64,000 nucleotides of DNA from Micromonospora echinospora (GCF_014203425.1 NZ_JACHJC010000001.1:2170001-2234000), one strand, 5' to 3'. Positions 35,532 through 44,688 are shown, counted from the stretch's first letter. Notes: generated from the sequence alone by a model not told the origin. Translations and numbers: made by a program.

Positions 35532-36077
35532 ATGAACACCGACGCGAGACACCAGCAGCCCGCCGGCAGCCCGGCGGCCTCCGTCGTGCACCGCCTGCAC
35601 GAGTGCGGCCAGACACTGGCCACGGTCGAGTCGCTGACCGGCGGGCTGCTCGCCGCCGCGGTCGTGGAGATCGCCGGGGTCAGCTCGATCTACCGGGGCG
35701 GCATGGTGGTCTACGCCACCGAACTCAAGGCGACGCTCGCCGGCGTACCGGAGGACCTGCTGGCCGACCGCGGCCCGGTCGATCCCGACGTGGCCGCCGC
35801 CCTGGCCGAGGGCGGACGGCAGCGGTGCGGCGCGGACTGGGGTCTGGCCACCACCGGTGTGGCCGGGCCGGAGCCGCAGGACGACAAGCCGGTCGGCCTG
35901 GTCTACGTGGCGGTCGCCGGGCCGGACGGCACGCAGGTGCGTCGGCTCGACCTCGACGGCGGCCGCGACCACATCCGCTCGGCCGCGGTGATCGAGGCGC
36001 TGCGCCTGCTCGCCGATCGCATCGAGCTCCCCGAGGACGCCGACGCCGACGCGGCGGCGGGGGCCGGCCGCCGATGA
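35532..36077 (+). CDS. cinA: CinA-family C-terminal nicotinamide-nucleotide amidohydrolase
   Basis: A 181-residue protein consisting only of the CinA C-terminal domain, which deamidates NMN in pyridine-nucleotide recycling in other bacteria (PncC). The signature is 'TVESLTGGLLAAAVVEIAG' (usually AESCTGG; here ESLTGG) and 'GLATTGVAGPEPQDDKPVGL'. The N-terminal molybdopterin-binding-like domain of full CinA is absent, which is normal for this group. GAGAGG precedes the ATG. It follows pgsA by 49 bases. Confidence 0.9.
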   Translation: MNTDARHQQPAGSPAASVVHRLHECGQTLATVESLTGGLLAAAVVEIAGVSSIYRGGMVVYATELKATLAGVPEDLLADRGPVDPDVAAALAEGGRQRCGADWGLATTGVAGPEPQDDKPVGLVYVAVAGPDGTQVRRLDLDGGRDHIRSAAVIEALRLLADRIELPEDADADAAAGAGRR

Positions 36078-36284
36078 GCCGGCCCGGCGCCGACACGCCC
36101 GGCGGCGGGTCCGCCGACCGGCCGATCCGCACGGATTTTCAGAGGCGGGGTGGGATGTCGTCGTGGCAACCAACGGGTACGGTTGCGGGAAGGCTCCGAC
36201 GGTCGTCGTCGGCGTCGGAGCGGTCCCCGCGTCCGGCGCGGCGCGGTCGGCCGGGGATGGTGGTCCCGTTCAGGGGGAGGTGCG

Positions 36285-36734
36285 ATGGTCCTGCTACGCC
36301 GGGTGATCGGTGACGCGCTGCGGACACGCAGGCAGGGGCAGCACCGCACCCTCCGCGAGGTGTCGTCCGCCGCCAACGTCAGCCTGGGCTACCTCTCCGA
36401 GATCGAACGCGGCCAGAAGGAACCCTCGAGCGAACTGCTGGCCGCCATCTGTGACGCGCTCGGCGCCCGCCTGTCGGAACTGCTGCGCGAGGTGAGCGAC
36501 ACCGTCGCCCTCGCCGAGCAGATGCCCGGCGTGCTGGTCCCGGTGGCCGACGGGCCGGTCGAGCCGGCCCCGGTGGCCCCGACCGGCGTGCGCAAGGCGA
36601 CGAACCGTGGCGTCCGGCAGGTCACCTCCGACGGCGCGGTCGCCGTCCAGGTCCGGCAGGACTCGCCGCTCAAGGCCACGCTGCGCAGCACACGGGTACG
36701 CCCCGCCGAGCGGGATGTGGTCTGCGCCGCCTGA
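36285..36734 (+). CDS. clgR: ClgR-like XRE-family stress regulator
   Basis: Regulator of clp protease genes and, in mycobacteria, of the psp operon. The 149-residue protein has an XRE helix-turn-helix ('[21 protein letters not shown]' region, about 20-60) with the highly conserved '[20 protein letters not shown]'. The C-terminus ends VVCAA; ClgR proteins end in small residues recognised by ClpP proteases, giving conditional stability, so this tail fits. ATG 36285 follows GGGGGAGG. It sits directly ahead of pspA and pspM, the same group as in Mycobacterium (ClgR-PspA-Rv2743c). Confidence 0.9.
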   Translation: MVLLRRVIGDALRTRRQGQHRTLREVSSAANVSLGYLSEIERGQKEPSSELLAAICDALGARLSELLREVSDTVALAEQMPGVLVPVADGPVEPAPVAPTGVRKATNRGVRQVTSDGAVAVQVRQDSPLKATLRSTRVRPAERDVVCAA

Positions 36735-36861
36735 TCCCGCCTGTCGCGTCGTGGGTGGTGCTGGCGCCCGCGTCGTACTGTTGATCAGGAGCGTACGGGT
36801 GCCGGAGTGGCGTCCGGTTGGAACGATGTAGGCGCGACGCTACTGAGGGGACGAGGCGGAG

Positions 36862-37713
36862 ATGGCTAACCCGTTCGTCAAGGGTTGGAAGTACCTGATG
36901 GCGCTCTTCGGCGCGAAGATCGACGAGCACGCCGATCCGAAGGTGCAGATCCAGCAGGCCGTCGAGGAGGCGCAGCGCCAGCACCAGGCGCTCGTCCAGC
37001 AGGCGGCGGCGGTGATCGGCAACCAGCGTCAGCTGGAGATGAAGCTGTCCCGGCAGATGACCGAGGTGGAACAGCTCCAGGGCAACGCGCGGCAGGCGCT
37101 GGCGCTGGCCGACCAGGCCCGGGGCAAGGGCGACGAGACCGAGGCCGGGCGCTACGAGCAGTCCGCCCAGATGCTGGCCACCCAGCTCGTCTCCGCCGAG
37201 CAGGCGCTGGAGGACCTGAAGACGCTGCACGACCAGGCGCTGGGCGCGGCGGCTCAGGCCCGCAAGGCGGTCGAGAACAACTCGATGATCCTCCAGCAGA
37301 AGCTGGCCGAGCGCACCAAGCTGCTCAGCCAGCTGGAGCAGGCCAAGATGCAGGAGAGCGTGGCCCGCTCGCTGGAGTCGATGTCGTCGCTCACCGCGCC
37401 CGCCAGCACCCCGTCGCTGGACGAGGTACGCGACCGGATCGAACGCCGCTACGCCACCGCCATGGGCCGGGCCGAACTCGCCGGCAACTCGGTCGAGGGC
37501 CGGATGCTGGAGATCCAGAAGGCCACGCTCGACTCGTCCGGATCGGCGAGACTGGAACAGATCCGGTCGAGCATGGCCGGCGAGCAGCTCGGCGGCCGGC
37601 ACGAGACCCCCGCTGTGGGGCAGCCGACCGACCCGGCCGCCACCGCCCGGCTCGACGAGATCCGGGCCAGCATGAGCCGGGAACGCGGCACCGGGGAGAG
37701 CACGACCGGCTGA
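36862..37713 (+). CDS. pspA: Phage shock protein A / IM30 family
   Basis: PspA protects the membrane under envelope stress as an ESCRT-III-like coiled coil. The 283-residue protein begins [20 protein letters not shown] (membrane-binding helix), then a long coiled coil (about 25-190) rich in Gln/Glu/Ala/Leu. A further ~90 residues of helical and polar repeat-like sequence follow ('RLEQIRSSM' and 'RLDEIRASM' are similar). ATG 36862 follows ACGAGGCGGAG. Regulation by the preceding ClgR is expected from mycobacteria. Confidence 0.95.
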   Translation: MANPFVKGWKYLMALFGAKIDEHADPKVQIQQAVEEAQRQHQALVQQAAAVIGNQRQLEMKLSRQMTEVEQLQGNARQALALADQARGKGDETEAGRYEQSAQMLATQLVSAEQALEDLKTLHDQALGAAAQARKAVENNSMILQQKLAERTKLLSQLEQAKMQESVARSLESMSSLTAPASTPSLDEVRDRIERRYATAMGRAELAGNSVEGRMLEIQKATLDSSGSARLEQIRSSMAGEQLGGRHETPAVGQPTDPAATARLDEIRASMSRERGTGESTTG

Positions 37714-37729
37714 CGGAGGGGCGGACACC

Positions 37730-38491
37730 ATGGCGGACGAACGGGCCCGACATTTCCGCAGGTTGCGCCGGCTGCGCAACTCGGCGCGACGGTGGAGCGT
37801 GATGGCCGGAGGGCTCGGCGGCGCCGCCGCGGTGCTCACCCCGTACGCCGGGCTGGGCCTGCCGGACGCGGCCTGGGCCGGTGCCGCGGGCAGCGCGATC
37901 GCGATCGCCTTCTGGCGCTGGGCCGACCACCGGGCGCTCGCGGCCGTGCCGGCGCCGCCCGCCCTCGACCCGGCGGAGGCCGCCGCCCGCTCCCGCGCCC
38001 GGCTGGTCGCCGCCGTCGAGCGGCTGCCCGTGGGCCCGGGCGTCCTGGCCGAGGTACGCCGGGTCCGCTCCCGCATGGCGTTGCGAGGCACCGCAGCGGC
38101 CGAGCCGTGGGCCCGGCTGGACCGGGCCGCGCTCACCCTGGCCGGGCTGGCCGGGCGGCTCACCGGGCTGGCCGAGCCGGCGGTGCGGGAAGCGGCCGAG
38201 GCCGACCGTTCCCTGCGTGAGCTGGCGACCCGGGTGGCGGGCGTGGAACGCGCGGCGAAGCTGACCCCGCAGAGCACGCTTGACGAGGTGCACGCCACGC
38301 TGGTGGCCCAGTTGGAGGACGGGGTGGCCGCGTACGAGCGGCTGGTGGTGGCCGCCGCCGGCTACGTCGCCGAGGACGCCCGCCCGAACACCGCGCACCC
38401 GGCTGCCGCACGGCTGACCGAGGCCACCGACCTGCTGCACGGGGTGGCCTCCGCCCTGGCCGAACTCCGCACCCCCCTCCGAGCCCCATAG
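37730..38491 (+). CDS. pspM: PspM-like membrane partner of PspA
   Basis: A 253-residue protein with a basic N-terminus ('RARHFRRLRRLRNSARRW'), two transmembrane segments (about 24-62), and a long Ala/Arg/Leu-rich helical C-terminal part. This is the layout of Rv2743c (PspM), which holds mycobacterial PspA at the membrane. Position after pspA, 17 bases away, supports it. Sequence similarity between genera is low, so identity is mostly from context and topology. Confidence 0.8.
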   Translation: MADERARHFRRLRRLRNSARRWSVMAGGLGGAAAVLTPYAGLGLPDAAWAGAAGSAIAIAFWRWADHRALAAVPAPPALDPAEAAARSRARLVAAVERLPVGPGVLAEVRRVRSRMALRGTAAAEPWARLDRAALTLAGLAGRLTGLAEPAVREAAEADRSLRELATRVAGVERAAKLTPQSTLDEVHATLVAQLEDGVAAYERLVVAAAGYVAEDARPNTAHPAAARLTEATDLLHGVASALAELRTPLRAP

Positions 38492-38517
38492 CCCCGGCGG
38501 CAATCGTCCCCGCGCGT

Positions 38518-38550
38518 TGATCTTCGAATCTGCCGTCAACTTCATGATCG
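38518..38550. repeat. Half copy of the GATC-ended repeat
   Basis: TTGATCTTCGAATCTGCCG then TCAACTTCATGATC. GCCGTCAACTTCATGATC at 38533-38550 matches the right arm of the inverted repeat at 16734-16751 in 17 of 18 positions. No left arm is present here. It lies between convergent pspM and the multicopper oxidase-like gene. Confidence 0.6.
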
Positions 38551-38566
38551 ACCCCGACTGGGAGGA

Positions 38567-41500
38567 CTACGTGGGGGTGGTTATGGGGGTGGGCGGGGTC
38601 CAGGGGGAGGTGCCTACCACGTTCGTCGCGCGTACCCGGTAGTGGTAGGTGGTGGCCCGGGCCAGGCCGGTGTTGGTGAAGCCCCGGCCGGTGACGCGGA
38701 ACGTGGCCGGCTCCCTGGTGAACGCGGCGTCGGTGGCGCGCTGCACGATGAAGCCGGCACCCGGCCCGGCCGGTGCCTCCGCCGACCAGCTCAACGTCAC
38801 GGTGGCGGTGTCCGGTCCCGGCGCGCTCGCGATGACGCTCACCGCCGTGGGCGCCGTCGGCCGGGCCGGGGTGGTCACCCGGGCCACTGTCGACCAGGGG
38901 GACGCCGCGCCCAGGTACGTCGTGCGTACCCGGTAGTAGTACGTGGTGTCCGGGGCGACGGCCGGGTCCAGGTGGGCCTCGCCCACGGCGATCGCTGTGG
39001 TGCCCGGGCCGCTGGTGAACGTCGGATTGGTGGCGCGCTGCACGTCCACACCGGTGGCAAAGGAGTGGTTCGCCCAGCGCAGCGCCACGCGCAGCGGCGC
39101 GGTCGGCAGCACCGCCGAGGTGAGCCGGGCCGGCGCGGCCAGGCGCACCGCCGCCGGTACGGCATTCGACCAGGACGAGCAGCCCACCGCGTTCTCGGCC
39201 CGGATCCGGTAGTGGTACGTGACGCCGGGGGTGACTGTCGCGTCGGTGTAGCGGGTGGCGGTGGCGGCCACGGTGATCTCGGTCAGCCCGGCGGTGAAGG
39301 CGCTGTCGGTGGCGCGTTGCAGCAGGTGGCTGGTGGGCACCGGGCGGCTGCCGTTGCCGGTCCAGGTCAGCGCGATGGCGGGCAGCGCGGTGGCGCTGCC
39401 GGGCGCCGGGGTGGCGGTCAGCCCGGTCGGTGCCTTGGGCGCCACCCGCAGCACCAGTGGACGGCTCATGCCCTGGTCGCGCAGCCCTGCCGAGCGGGTC
39501 TGCCAGCGGTACTCCCAGCCCAGGTTGACGAGTTGGTTGACCACCGTGGCGGGGCGCCCGTCGGCCGGGCTGACCGGGCTCGCGTCCAGCCGCGCGCCGG
39601 CGGGCCGGGACGGGTCGAGCAGCCGTACGCTGTCGCCGATCTTGAACGGCAGGGGAGGCGGTGCGGGGCGCAGCGCCACCACGACGTCCTCGCGGGGGTT
39701 GACCCGGACGGTGTCCTTCCAGCCCAGCTCGCCCGGCTCGGGCGGGCGCAGCGTGCCGTCCCAGCCGACCCGGTTGACCAGCTGCACGTCGCAGCCCTCG
39801 ATGTGCACCGGATGGGTGCGCGGGGCGTCGCCGACGATCCGCCACAGGTGCGTGCCGTCGCCCGGCGCGCCGACCGGCACCGCCGGGTCGGTGGCGTGCA
39901 GCACCTCGGTGGTGGGTTCCACCGGGCCCAGCGGCAGCGTGGCCGGGAGCAGCGGCCCGCTGACCGGGTGGCCGACGCCGAGGCGGCCCACCGCGCGGCC
40001 GTGCCGCGGCTCGAACACCTGCCCGACCGACTTCACCGCCAGCGGCAGCGTGACCGGCGCCGCCGCGCCGTGCGGGGTGAACGTGACCGAGCCGTCCCGC
40101 GCGCCGACGAGCGTCGGCCGCGGGGTGTGGGTGCCGAACGCGGCGTCGTACGCCGGCTGCGGCACGATCGGCGGCGGCTGGCTGTGCGCGTACGCCCCTG
40201 GTAGCCGGTCGGCGAGCCGGCGCGTGTCGTACGGCTGGGCCGGGGCGCCGGTGACCCGGATCTGGAGCAGTGTGCGGGTGTTCGGGCCATAGCCGGGCCG
40301 GGTCGGCGGCAGCCCGCCGGAGCCGCTCCGGTCCGACGCGCCGGTGTGGTGGTCGTAGCGCGGGTCGAACCGGGGCAGCGGCGCGGGGCAGTCGTTGTAG
40401 AGGATGAGCGTGCTGCCCGGTGGCACGGTGGCGAAGTCCACGACCACGTCGGCCCGTTCGCCGGGGGCCAGCAGCAGCGCGTGCCCGTCCACGTTGAGCA
40501 CTGTCGGGTCCTGCCTGTCGTACCGGTAGTCCACCGGCCGGTTTGCCAGCACCACCGGGGCGGGGAGCAGCCCGCTCTCGTTGCCGATCTGGATCAGGTC
40601 GGGTCCGGCGGCGGCCGGGTCGGGCACGCCGCCGTCGCGTCCGTCCGCCGGCCAGTACGCGGGCCGCCCGGGCGCGCGTACCGCCTCGACCATCGGCACC
40701 TCACCGGCGGCCGGGTCGGCCGGGCTGCCGTCGTCGGCCCACATCGGGCCGTCCGAGGCGGCCCGGTAGAGCTGTAGGTTGAGCGCCCGGTCCGCGCAGG
40801 CGTTGAGGATCCGGAACCGGTACGCGCGCGGTGCGACCTCCAGGTACGGGTAGGCCACGCCGTTGACGAGCGGGGTGTCCCCGTACGCCTCGGGCACCGC
40901 CGACGGGTGCGGCACGGCGGGTACCAGTGGCGGCTCGTCCGGGTCGGCATCGGGGTCGTGGTGCGGGTTCGGCACCGGGGCGACCCACGGGCTGGCCCCG
41001 CCGTCCGGGTCGTGGGTCCACGGGCCGTAGTCCCAGCGGCCGGTCGGGTTGCCGCCGGTGAGCCGGTACGGGTTCTGCCGGGGCTGGTAGACGTGTGGGT
41101 GCCAGAGGCTGCCCTTGGCGCCCCAGCGGTCCCGGTCCCAGGTCGGGTCCTGCGCGGCGAGCTGCGCGTCGTCCGGCACGAACGTCTTGTCCTCGATCAC
41201 CAGCGGGAACTGGTCGGCGGGGAGCACGCCGTCGTCCACGAGGCGTTCCTCGGCGGGATCGGTGAGCAGGTACAGCGCGATCTGCCCGGAGTAGACGGTG
41301 AGCCGGGACAGGCCGAGCGTGTTGTCGTGCAGCCACATCAGCCGGCCGCTCTGCTCGTTCGGGAAGTACAGCGTGGTGGCGCCCGCGCCGGGCGGCGGCA
41401 TGTCCGGCACCGGGGTGACACCCACCCCGACCGGGTACGGGGTGATCTCGCCGGCCGGGGTCACCCATTGCCACGGGTTGCCGGCGCTGATCCACCCGGT

Positions 41501-42208
41501 CTGCGCGCCGGACAGGTGCGGCACGGCCCGGTTCTGCGGGTACGGCGCGGGACCGTCCAGCGGGCCGGCGCCGGCTCCGTCGACAGTCTCGTCCACCGGC
41601 AGGAACAGCTCCCCGGCCCGCCCGGTGGGGAGCTGGTTGATGAACTTGATCCGGACCGGGCGGCCCCGCCGCGCGACGATCATCGGGCCGAGGTGCCAGG
41701 GGCGGTCCGGCGGGCCGACCGTGTTGTGGCCGGCGGCGTCGGTGCCCAGGTTGAGCTGGCGGTAGCCGCGCAGCCGGGTGGCCGGCAGGTCGCGGTGCAG
41801 GCGTTGCGCGTACTCCTGGAGGCCGATCTCGTAGTAGTCGCAGCCCGGCCACGTGATGGTGTCCGGGACGGCGACCGGCAGGCGGGCGCCGAGCCCGGCG
41901 GTGGCCGGTTGCCCGGGCAGCGGCAGCGGGTCGACGAACTTGCGGATGCCGGTGCCGGGCGCCGGGCGGCCGTCCGCGTCGAGCGTGGGCAGCGGGCTGG
42001 CGGCGGTGTTCGGCACCGGGCCGAACAGGTGCGGGACGGCGGCCGGGTCCAGGCTCGCCGGGGTGGCTCCGTCGCCCGGCTCCTCGTCGCCGGCGCGCGC
42101 GGCGGGCACGCCCCGCGCGGCGGAACCGGCGAACGTGGTGGGCGCGGTCTCCTCGGCGACTCCGGCGCGGTCCGGCCGTCCGGGCCGGAGTCTGCGGAAC
42201 AGCACCAT
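38567..42208 (-). CDS. CotA-like multicopper oxidase homologue without copper ligands, with three FN3 domains
   Basis: A 1213-residue protein. Residues ~85-920 follow the three-cupredoxin CotA (spore-coat laccase) layout, with 'RRGRPVRIKFINQLP', 'YLEVAPRAYRFRILNACADRALNLQL', 'LAPGERADVVVDF' and 'GWKDTVRV'. However, the copper motifs are altered: HLHG is HLSG (231-234), HDH is HDN (294-296), HPxHxH is HPVHIE (799-804), and the C-terminal HCHxxxH segment is replaced by RWQTRSAGLRDQ around 901-912. Three tandem fibronectin type III domains follow (about 923-1213), each with a 'QRATDxAF'-like strand. No signal peptide is evident. ATG 42208 has GGGGAG 6 bases upstream. It probably serves binding or structure rather than oxidation. 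Confidence 0.88.
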   Translation of the reverse strand: MVLFRRLRPGRPDRAGVAEETAPTTFAGSAARGVPAARAGDEEPGDGATPASLDPAAVPHLFGPVPNTAASPLPTLDADGRPAPGTGIRKFVDPLPLPGQPATAGLGARLPVAVPDTITWPGCDYYEIGLQEYAQRLHRDLPATRLRGYRQLNLGTDAAGHNTVGPPDRPWHLGPMIVARRGRPVRIKFINQLPTGRAGELFLPVDETVDGAGAGPLDGPAPYPQNRAVPHLSGAQTGWISAGNPWQWVTPAGEITPYPVGVGVTPVPDMPPPGAGATTLYFPNEQSGRLMWLHDNTLGLSRLTVYSGQIALYLLTDPAEERLVDDGVLPADQFPLVIEDKTFVPDDAQLAAQDPTWDRDRWGAKGSLWHPHVYQPRQNPYRLTGGNPTGRWDYGPWTHDPDGGASPWVAPVPNPHHDPDADPDEPPLVPAVPHPSAVPEAYGDTPLVNGVAYPYLEVAPRAYRFRILNACADRALNLQLYRAASDGPMWADDGSPADPAAGEVPMVEAVRAPGRPAYWPADGRDGGVPDPAAAGPDLIQIGNESGLLPAPVVLANRPVDYRYDRQDPTVLNVDGHALLLAPGERADVVVDFATVPPGSTLILYNDCPAPLPRFDPRYDHHTGASDRSGSGGLPPTRPGYGPNTRTLLQIRVTGAPAQPYDTRRLADRLPGAYAHSQPPPIVPQPAYDAAFGTHTPRPTLVGARDGSVTFTPHGAAAPVTLPLAVKSVGQVFEPRHGRAVGRLGVGHPVSGPLLPATLPLGPVEPTTEVLHATDPAVPVGAPGDGTHLWRIVGDAPRTHPVHIEGCDVQLVNRVGWDGTLRPPEPGELGWKDTVRVNPREDVVVALRPAPPPLPFKIGDSVRLLDPSRPAGARLDASPVSPADGRPATVVNQLVNLGWEYRWQTRSAGLRDQGMSRPLVLRVAPKAPTGLTATPAPGSATALPAIALTWTGNGSRPVPTSHLLQRATDSAFTAGLTEITVAATATRYTDATVTPGVTYHYRIRAENAVGCSSWSNAVPAAVRLAAPARLTSAVLPTAPLRVALRWANHSFATGVDVQRATNPTFTSGPGTTAIAVGEAHLDPAVAPDTTYYYRVRTTYLGAASPWSTVARVTTPARPTAPTAVSVIASAPGPDTATVTLSWSAEAPAGPGAGFIVQRATDAAFTREPATFRVTGRGFTNTGLARATTYHYRVRATNVVGTSPWTPPTPITTPT

Positions 42209-42361
42209 GGCTCTCCCCGGGGTCGGGGCGCGCCGGCCGACACCCCGGCGTGGCGGCGTACGCGCTGCTGACGAGCGGTGAGCGGTCAATCGCAGCATGC
42301 GACGTCGCGGGGGTGGTACGGAAGTACCCAATCGTCCCTATCTCGGCGATCTTTGGTGTTT

Positions 42362-42376
42362 CGTGGAAGTTCCACG
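42362..42376. promoter_or_regulatory. 15-bp palindrome between nei and the multicopper oxidase-like gene
   Basis: CGTGGAAGTTCCACG is a palindrome with one central unpaired base. It lies immediately after the nei stop and about 155 bases upstream of the oxidase-like gene on the same strand. It may be an operator or a weak terminator. Confidence 0.4.
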
Positions 42377-43168
42377 TCAGGCGCGGTCGGGCTGGCAGAC
42401 CGGGCACCAGTAGGTGACCCGCTCGCCCAGTTCCTCCTTGCGGATGGCGGTCCCGCAGCGCCGGCACGGCTGGGCCCGGCGGCCGTAGACGTAACTGGTG
42501 CCGCCCCGGCGCAGCACCCCCGTCGTGCTCTGCGTCCAGCGGCCCCGGTTCGCCGCGAGCAGCCGCTGGGCCAGCGCGACGGTGCCGGGCAGGTCCGGCA
42601 CCGCGCGTACCGGCGTCCAGGGGGAGACCCCGCGCAGGAACAGCACCTCGCACTTGTAGAGGTTGCCCACCCCGGCGAGGTTGCGCTGGTCGAGCAGCGC
42701 CTCACCGATGGTGCGCTCCGGCTCGGCGGCGAGCCGGCGTACCGCCTCGTCGGCGTCCCAGTCCGGGCCGAGCAGGTCCGGGCCGAGGTGACCGACGAGC
42801 GACTCCTCCTCGGCCGTCGCGACCAGCGCCAGCTCGTGGAGGTGGTAGCCGACGGCGACCGCGCCGGGGGAGCGCAGCACCACGCGGATCAGGTGTGCCG
42901 GCCGTGCCGTCCAGCGCTCGCCCGGGGTGTACGCGCGCCAGACGCCGTCCATCCGCAGGTGCGAGTGCAGCGTCCACTGCGCTCCGGTGGGCGCGGTGAG
43001 GCGTAGCAGCAGGTGCTTGCCCCGGCTGGTCGACTCGCGCACGGTCCAGCCGGTCAGGTCGGTGGCGGCGAGTTGCGGCACGCGGAAGTCGGACCCGGTG
43101 AGCCGGGCCCCGGCCAGCGCGCGATCCAGGACGCGCGCGGTGTTCCAGACGGTGTCGCCTTCGGGCAC
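42377..43168 (-). CDS. nei: Fpg/Nei-family DNA glycosylase (endonuclease VIII-like)
   Basis: Bifunctional base-excision enzyme removing oxidised bases. The 263-residue protein starts with the catalytic N-terminal Pro-Glu (VPEGDTVWNTA, P2 and E3 after Met removal), has the H2TH domain ('QRNLAGVGNLYKCEVLF'), and ends with a zinc finger C235, C238, C255, C258. The PEGDTVW start is typical of Nei rather than Fpg (PELPEV). GTG 43168 has ATTGTC (minus-strand GACAAT, 43175-43180) 6 bases upstream, so it looks leaderless. It is divergent from a secreted protein gene. Confidence 0.94.
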   Translation of the reverse strand: MPEGDTVWNTARVLDRALAGARLTGSDFRVPQLAATDLTGWTVRESTSRGKHLLLRLTAPTGAQWTLHSHLRMDGVWRAYTPGERWTARPAHLIRVVLRSPGAVAVGYHLHELALVATAEEESLVGHLGPDLLGPDWDADEAVRRLAAEPERTIGEALLDQRNLAGVGNLYKCEVLFLRGVSPWTPVRAVPDLPGTVALAQRLLAANRGRWTQSTTGVLRRGGTSYVYGRRAQPCRRCGTAIRKEELGERVTYWCPVCQPDRA

Positions 43169-43276
43169 CCCGCCATTGTCCCCTACCGAACGGAATTCGC
43201 ATGTGTCGCCATTTGTACTGAGGTTCCACTTGATCTGCGGAAACGCAACGATCAGGGGGTTCTGAGGAGAATGCTG

Positions 43277-44527
43277 ATGGCTCATTCTGGACGTCGTACC
43301 GTCGTCGCCCTGACTGCCCTGCTCACCGTGGCCGCCGGACTGCCCGGCACGCCCGCGTCGGCCGCGTCCCCGTCCACCGTCGTGCCGGCACGCGCCGGCG
43401 CGCCCGACCCCGAACGCTGGTCCGTCGACCTCGCCGTCGCCGGCGGCGACGACGTCAACGTCGCCTGGCGTTCCGGCCGCCTCCGGCTGGCCGACCCCCG
43501 CCCCACCGCCCGCACCCGCCCGGCCGCCGTGGGCGGCCCGGTCGCCGAGGGCATCCTGCTCTCCGCGCCGCGCGTCCTGGACCGGCCCGCCACCCGGGTA
43601 CGCGCCCGGCTCACCGCGAGCACCGGCGACGGGGGCACGGCGGTGGCCCAGGTACGCGGCTGGCGTGCCCGGGGCTGGACCGAGTGGCGGGACGCCGCCG
43701 AGGCCGTGTTCGACGAACCGGTCCGCCGGGTGCAGGCGCGCGTCGTGCTGACCACCCGGGACGCCGCCTCGGAGGCCACAGTGACCGGCCTGACGCTGGC
43801 TGCCGACCGGGTCGCCACCACTGCGGTCCAGCCGGCCGCCGCGCTCACCTACCGGGTGTACGCGACCCGGATCGGCCTGGTCGGCGGCACCACCGCCAAC
43901 GGGCACACAGTGCGCGCCCGGGACCACTTCGCGGCGCTGCCCAGCCGGCGCGGACTGTCCCCGCGTGGCACCGGCGACTACACCGTCAAGGTCTGCACCA
44001 CCAGCGGAAGCCGCTGCGAGTACGCCCCGGTCTGGGACGTCGGCCCGTGGAACACCCGGGACGACTGGTGGAACCCGTCGTCGATCCGGGAGAACTGGAA
44101 GGACCTGCCGCGCGGGCGGCCCGAGGCCCAGGCGGCGTACCAGAGCAACTACAACGGCGGGCGGGACCAGTTCGGACGCACCGTGCGCAACCCGGCCGGG
44201 CTGGACCTGGCCGACGGCACGTTCTGGGACGGGCTGCGGCTCACCGACAACGCGTGGGTGGACGTGACGCTGCTGTGGGCCGGTGGCGGGGCACGGGCCG
44301 TCGTCGGCTCCGGACCGCTGAACCTGCGCGCCGGGGCGGGCACCTCGTACGCCAGCCGTGGTCTGGCCGCCACGTACGCCCACGTGCCGGTGCAGTGCTA
44401 CGTGACCGGCCAGCGCATCGCCGGCACGTACCGCACGACGACGCGGTGGTACCGACTGGTCGGCGGCACCTACGTCAGCCACGCGTACCTGTCCTCGATC
44501 TACGGCGGCACAGTCCCCCGCTGCTGA
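43277..44527 (+). CDS. Secreted protein with C-terminal SH3-type domain
   Basis: A 416-residue exported protein: signal peptide 'RRTVVALTALLTVAAGLPG' with a cleavage-like ASA-A site near residue 29. A ~150-residue N-terminal beta domain resembles the F5/8-type or peptidase-associated region of Streptomyces peptidase-like proteins ('VRGWRARGWTEWRDA'). A central domain ('TYRVYATRIGLVGGTTANGH') has four Cys and Trp-rich 'VWDVGPWNTRDDWWNP'. A C-terminal SH3_3-like domain ('GPLNLRAGAGTSYASRG') is likely a wall-binding module. No catalytic residues recognised. GAGGAGA at 43264-43270 fixes ATG 43277 over ATG 43271. Confidence 0.83.
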   Translation: MAHSGRRTVVALTALLTVAAGLPGTPASAASPSTVVPARAGAPDPERWSVDLAVAGGDDVNVAWRSGRLRLADPRPTARTRPAAVGGPVAEGILLSAPRVLDRPATRVRARLTASTGDGGTAVAQVRGWRARGWTEWRDAAEAVFDEPVRRVQARVVLTTRDAASEATVTGLTLAADRVATTAVQPAAALTYRVYATRIGLVGGTTANGHTVRARDHFAALPSRRGLSPRGTGDYTVKVCTTSGSRCEYAPVWDVGPWNTRDDWWNPSSIRENWKDLPRGRPEAQAAYQSNYNGGRDQFGRTVRNPAGLDLADGTFWDGLRLTDNAWVDVTLLWAGGGARAVVGSGPLNLRAGAGTSYASRGLAATYAHVPVQCYVTGQRIAGTYRTTTRWYRLVGGTYVSHAYLSSIYGGTVPRC

Positions 44528-44547
44528 CCCCGCCCCCTGATCCCGTT

Positions 44548-44614
44548 GATCTTGCAGTTTCGGCCCTGCCCGTGGGGCATTTGTCCTCTGTGTCGGGGCA
44601 CCAACTGCAAGATC
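44548..44614. repeat. GATC-ended inverted repeat, second type
   Basis: GATCTTGCAGTT (44548-44559) and AACTGCAAGATC (44603-44614) are perfect 12-bp arms around a 43-base loop. It follows the secreted SH3 protein gene and could terminate it. Confidence 0.75.
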
Positions 44615-44686
44615 GCCGGGGCCGGGGCCGGGGCCGGGGCCGGGGCCGGGGCCGGGGCCGAGGCCGGGGCCGGGGCCGAGGCCGAG
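44615..44686. repeat. GGGGCC hexanucleotide tandem repeat
   Basis: About 12 units of a GGGGCC-type hexamer, with a few GAGGCC variants, form 72 bases just before the stop codon of the minus-strand SAM adenosyltransferase C-terminal ORF. Such repeats can form G-quadruplexes and slip during replication, so the length may vary between strains. Confidence 0.9.
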
Positions 44687-44688
44687 GG

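Noticed and set aside
38642..40204. 520-codon plus-strand frame opposite the multicopper oxidase-like gene
   Set aside because: Composition is Arg/Gly/Ala/Val-rich with no family motif, and the minus strand encodes clear FN3 and cupredoxin sequence.
42362..42376. Palindrome as nei terminator
   Set aside because: Stem is 7 bp with a one-base loop, too short and tight for an intrinsic terminator; kept only as a possible operator.
44615..44686. CRISPR array reading of the repeats
   Set aside because: Units are 6 bases with no spacers; no cas genes are near.
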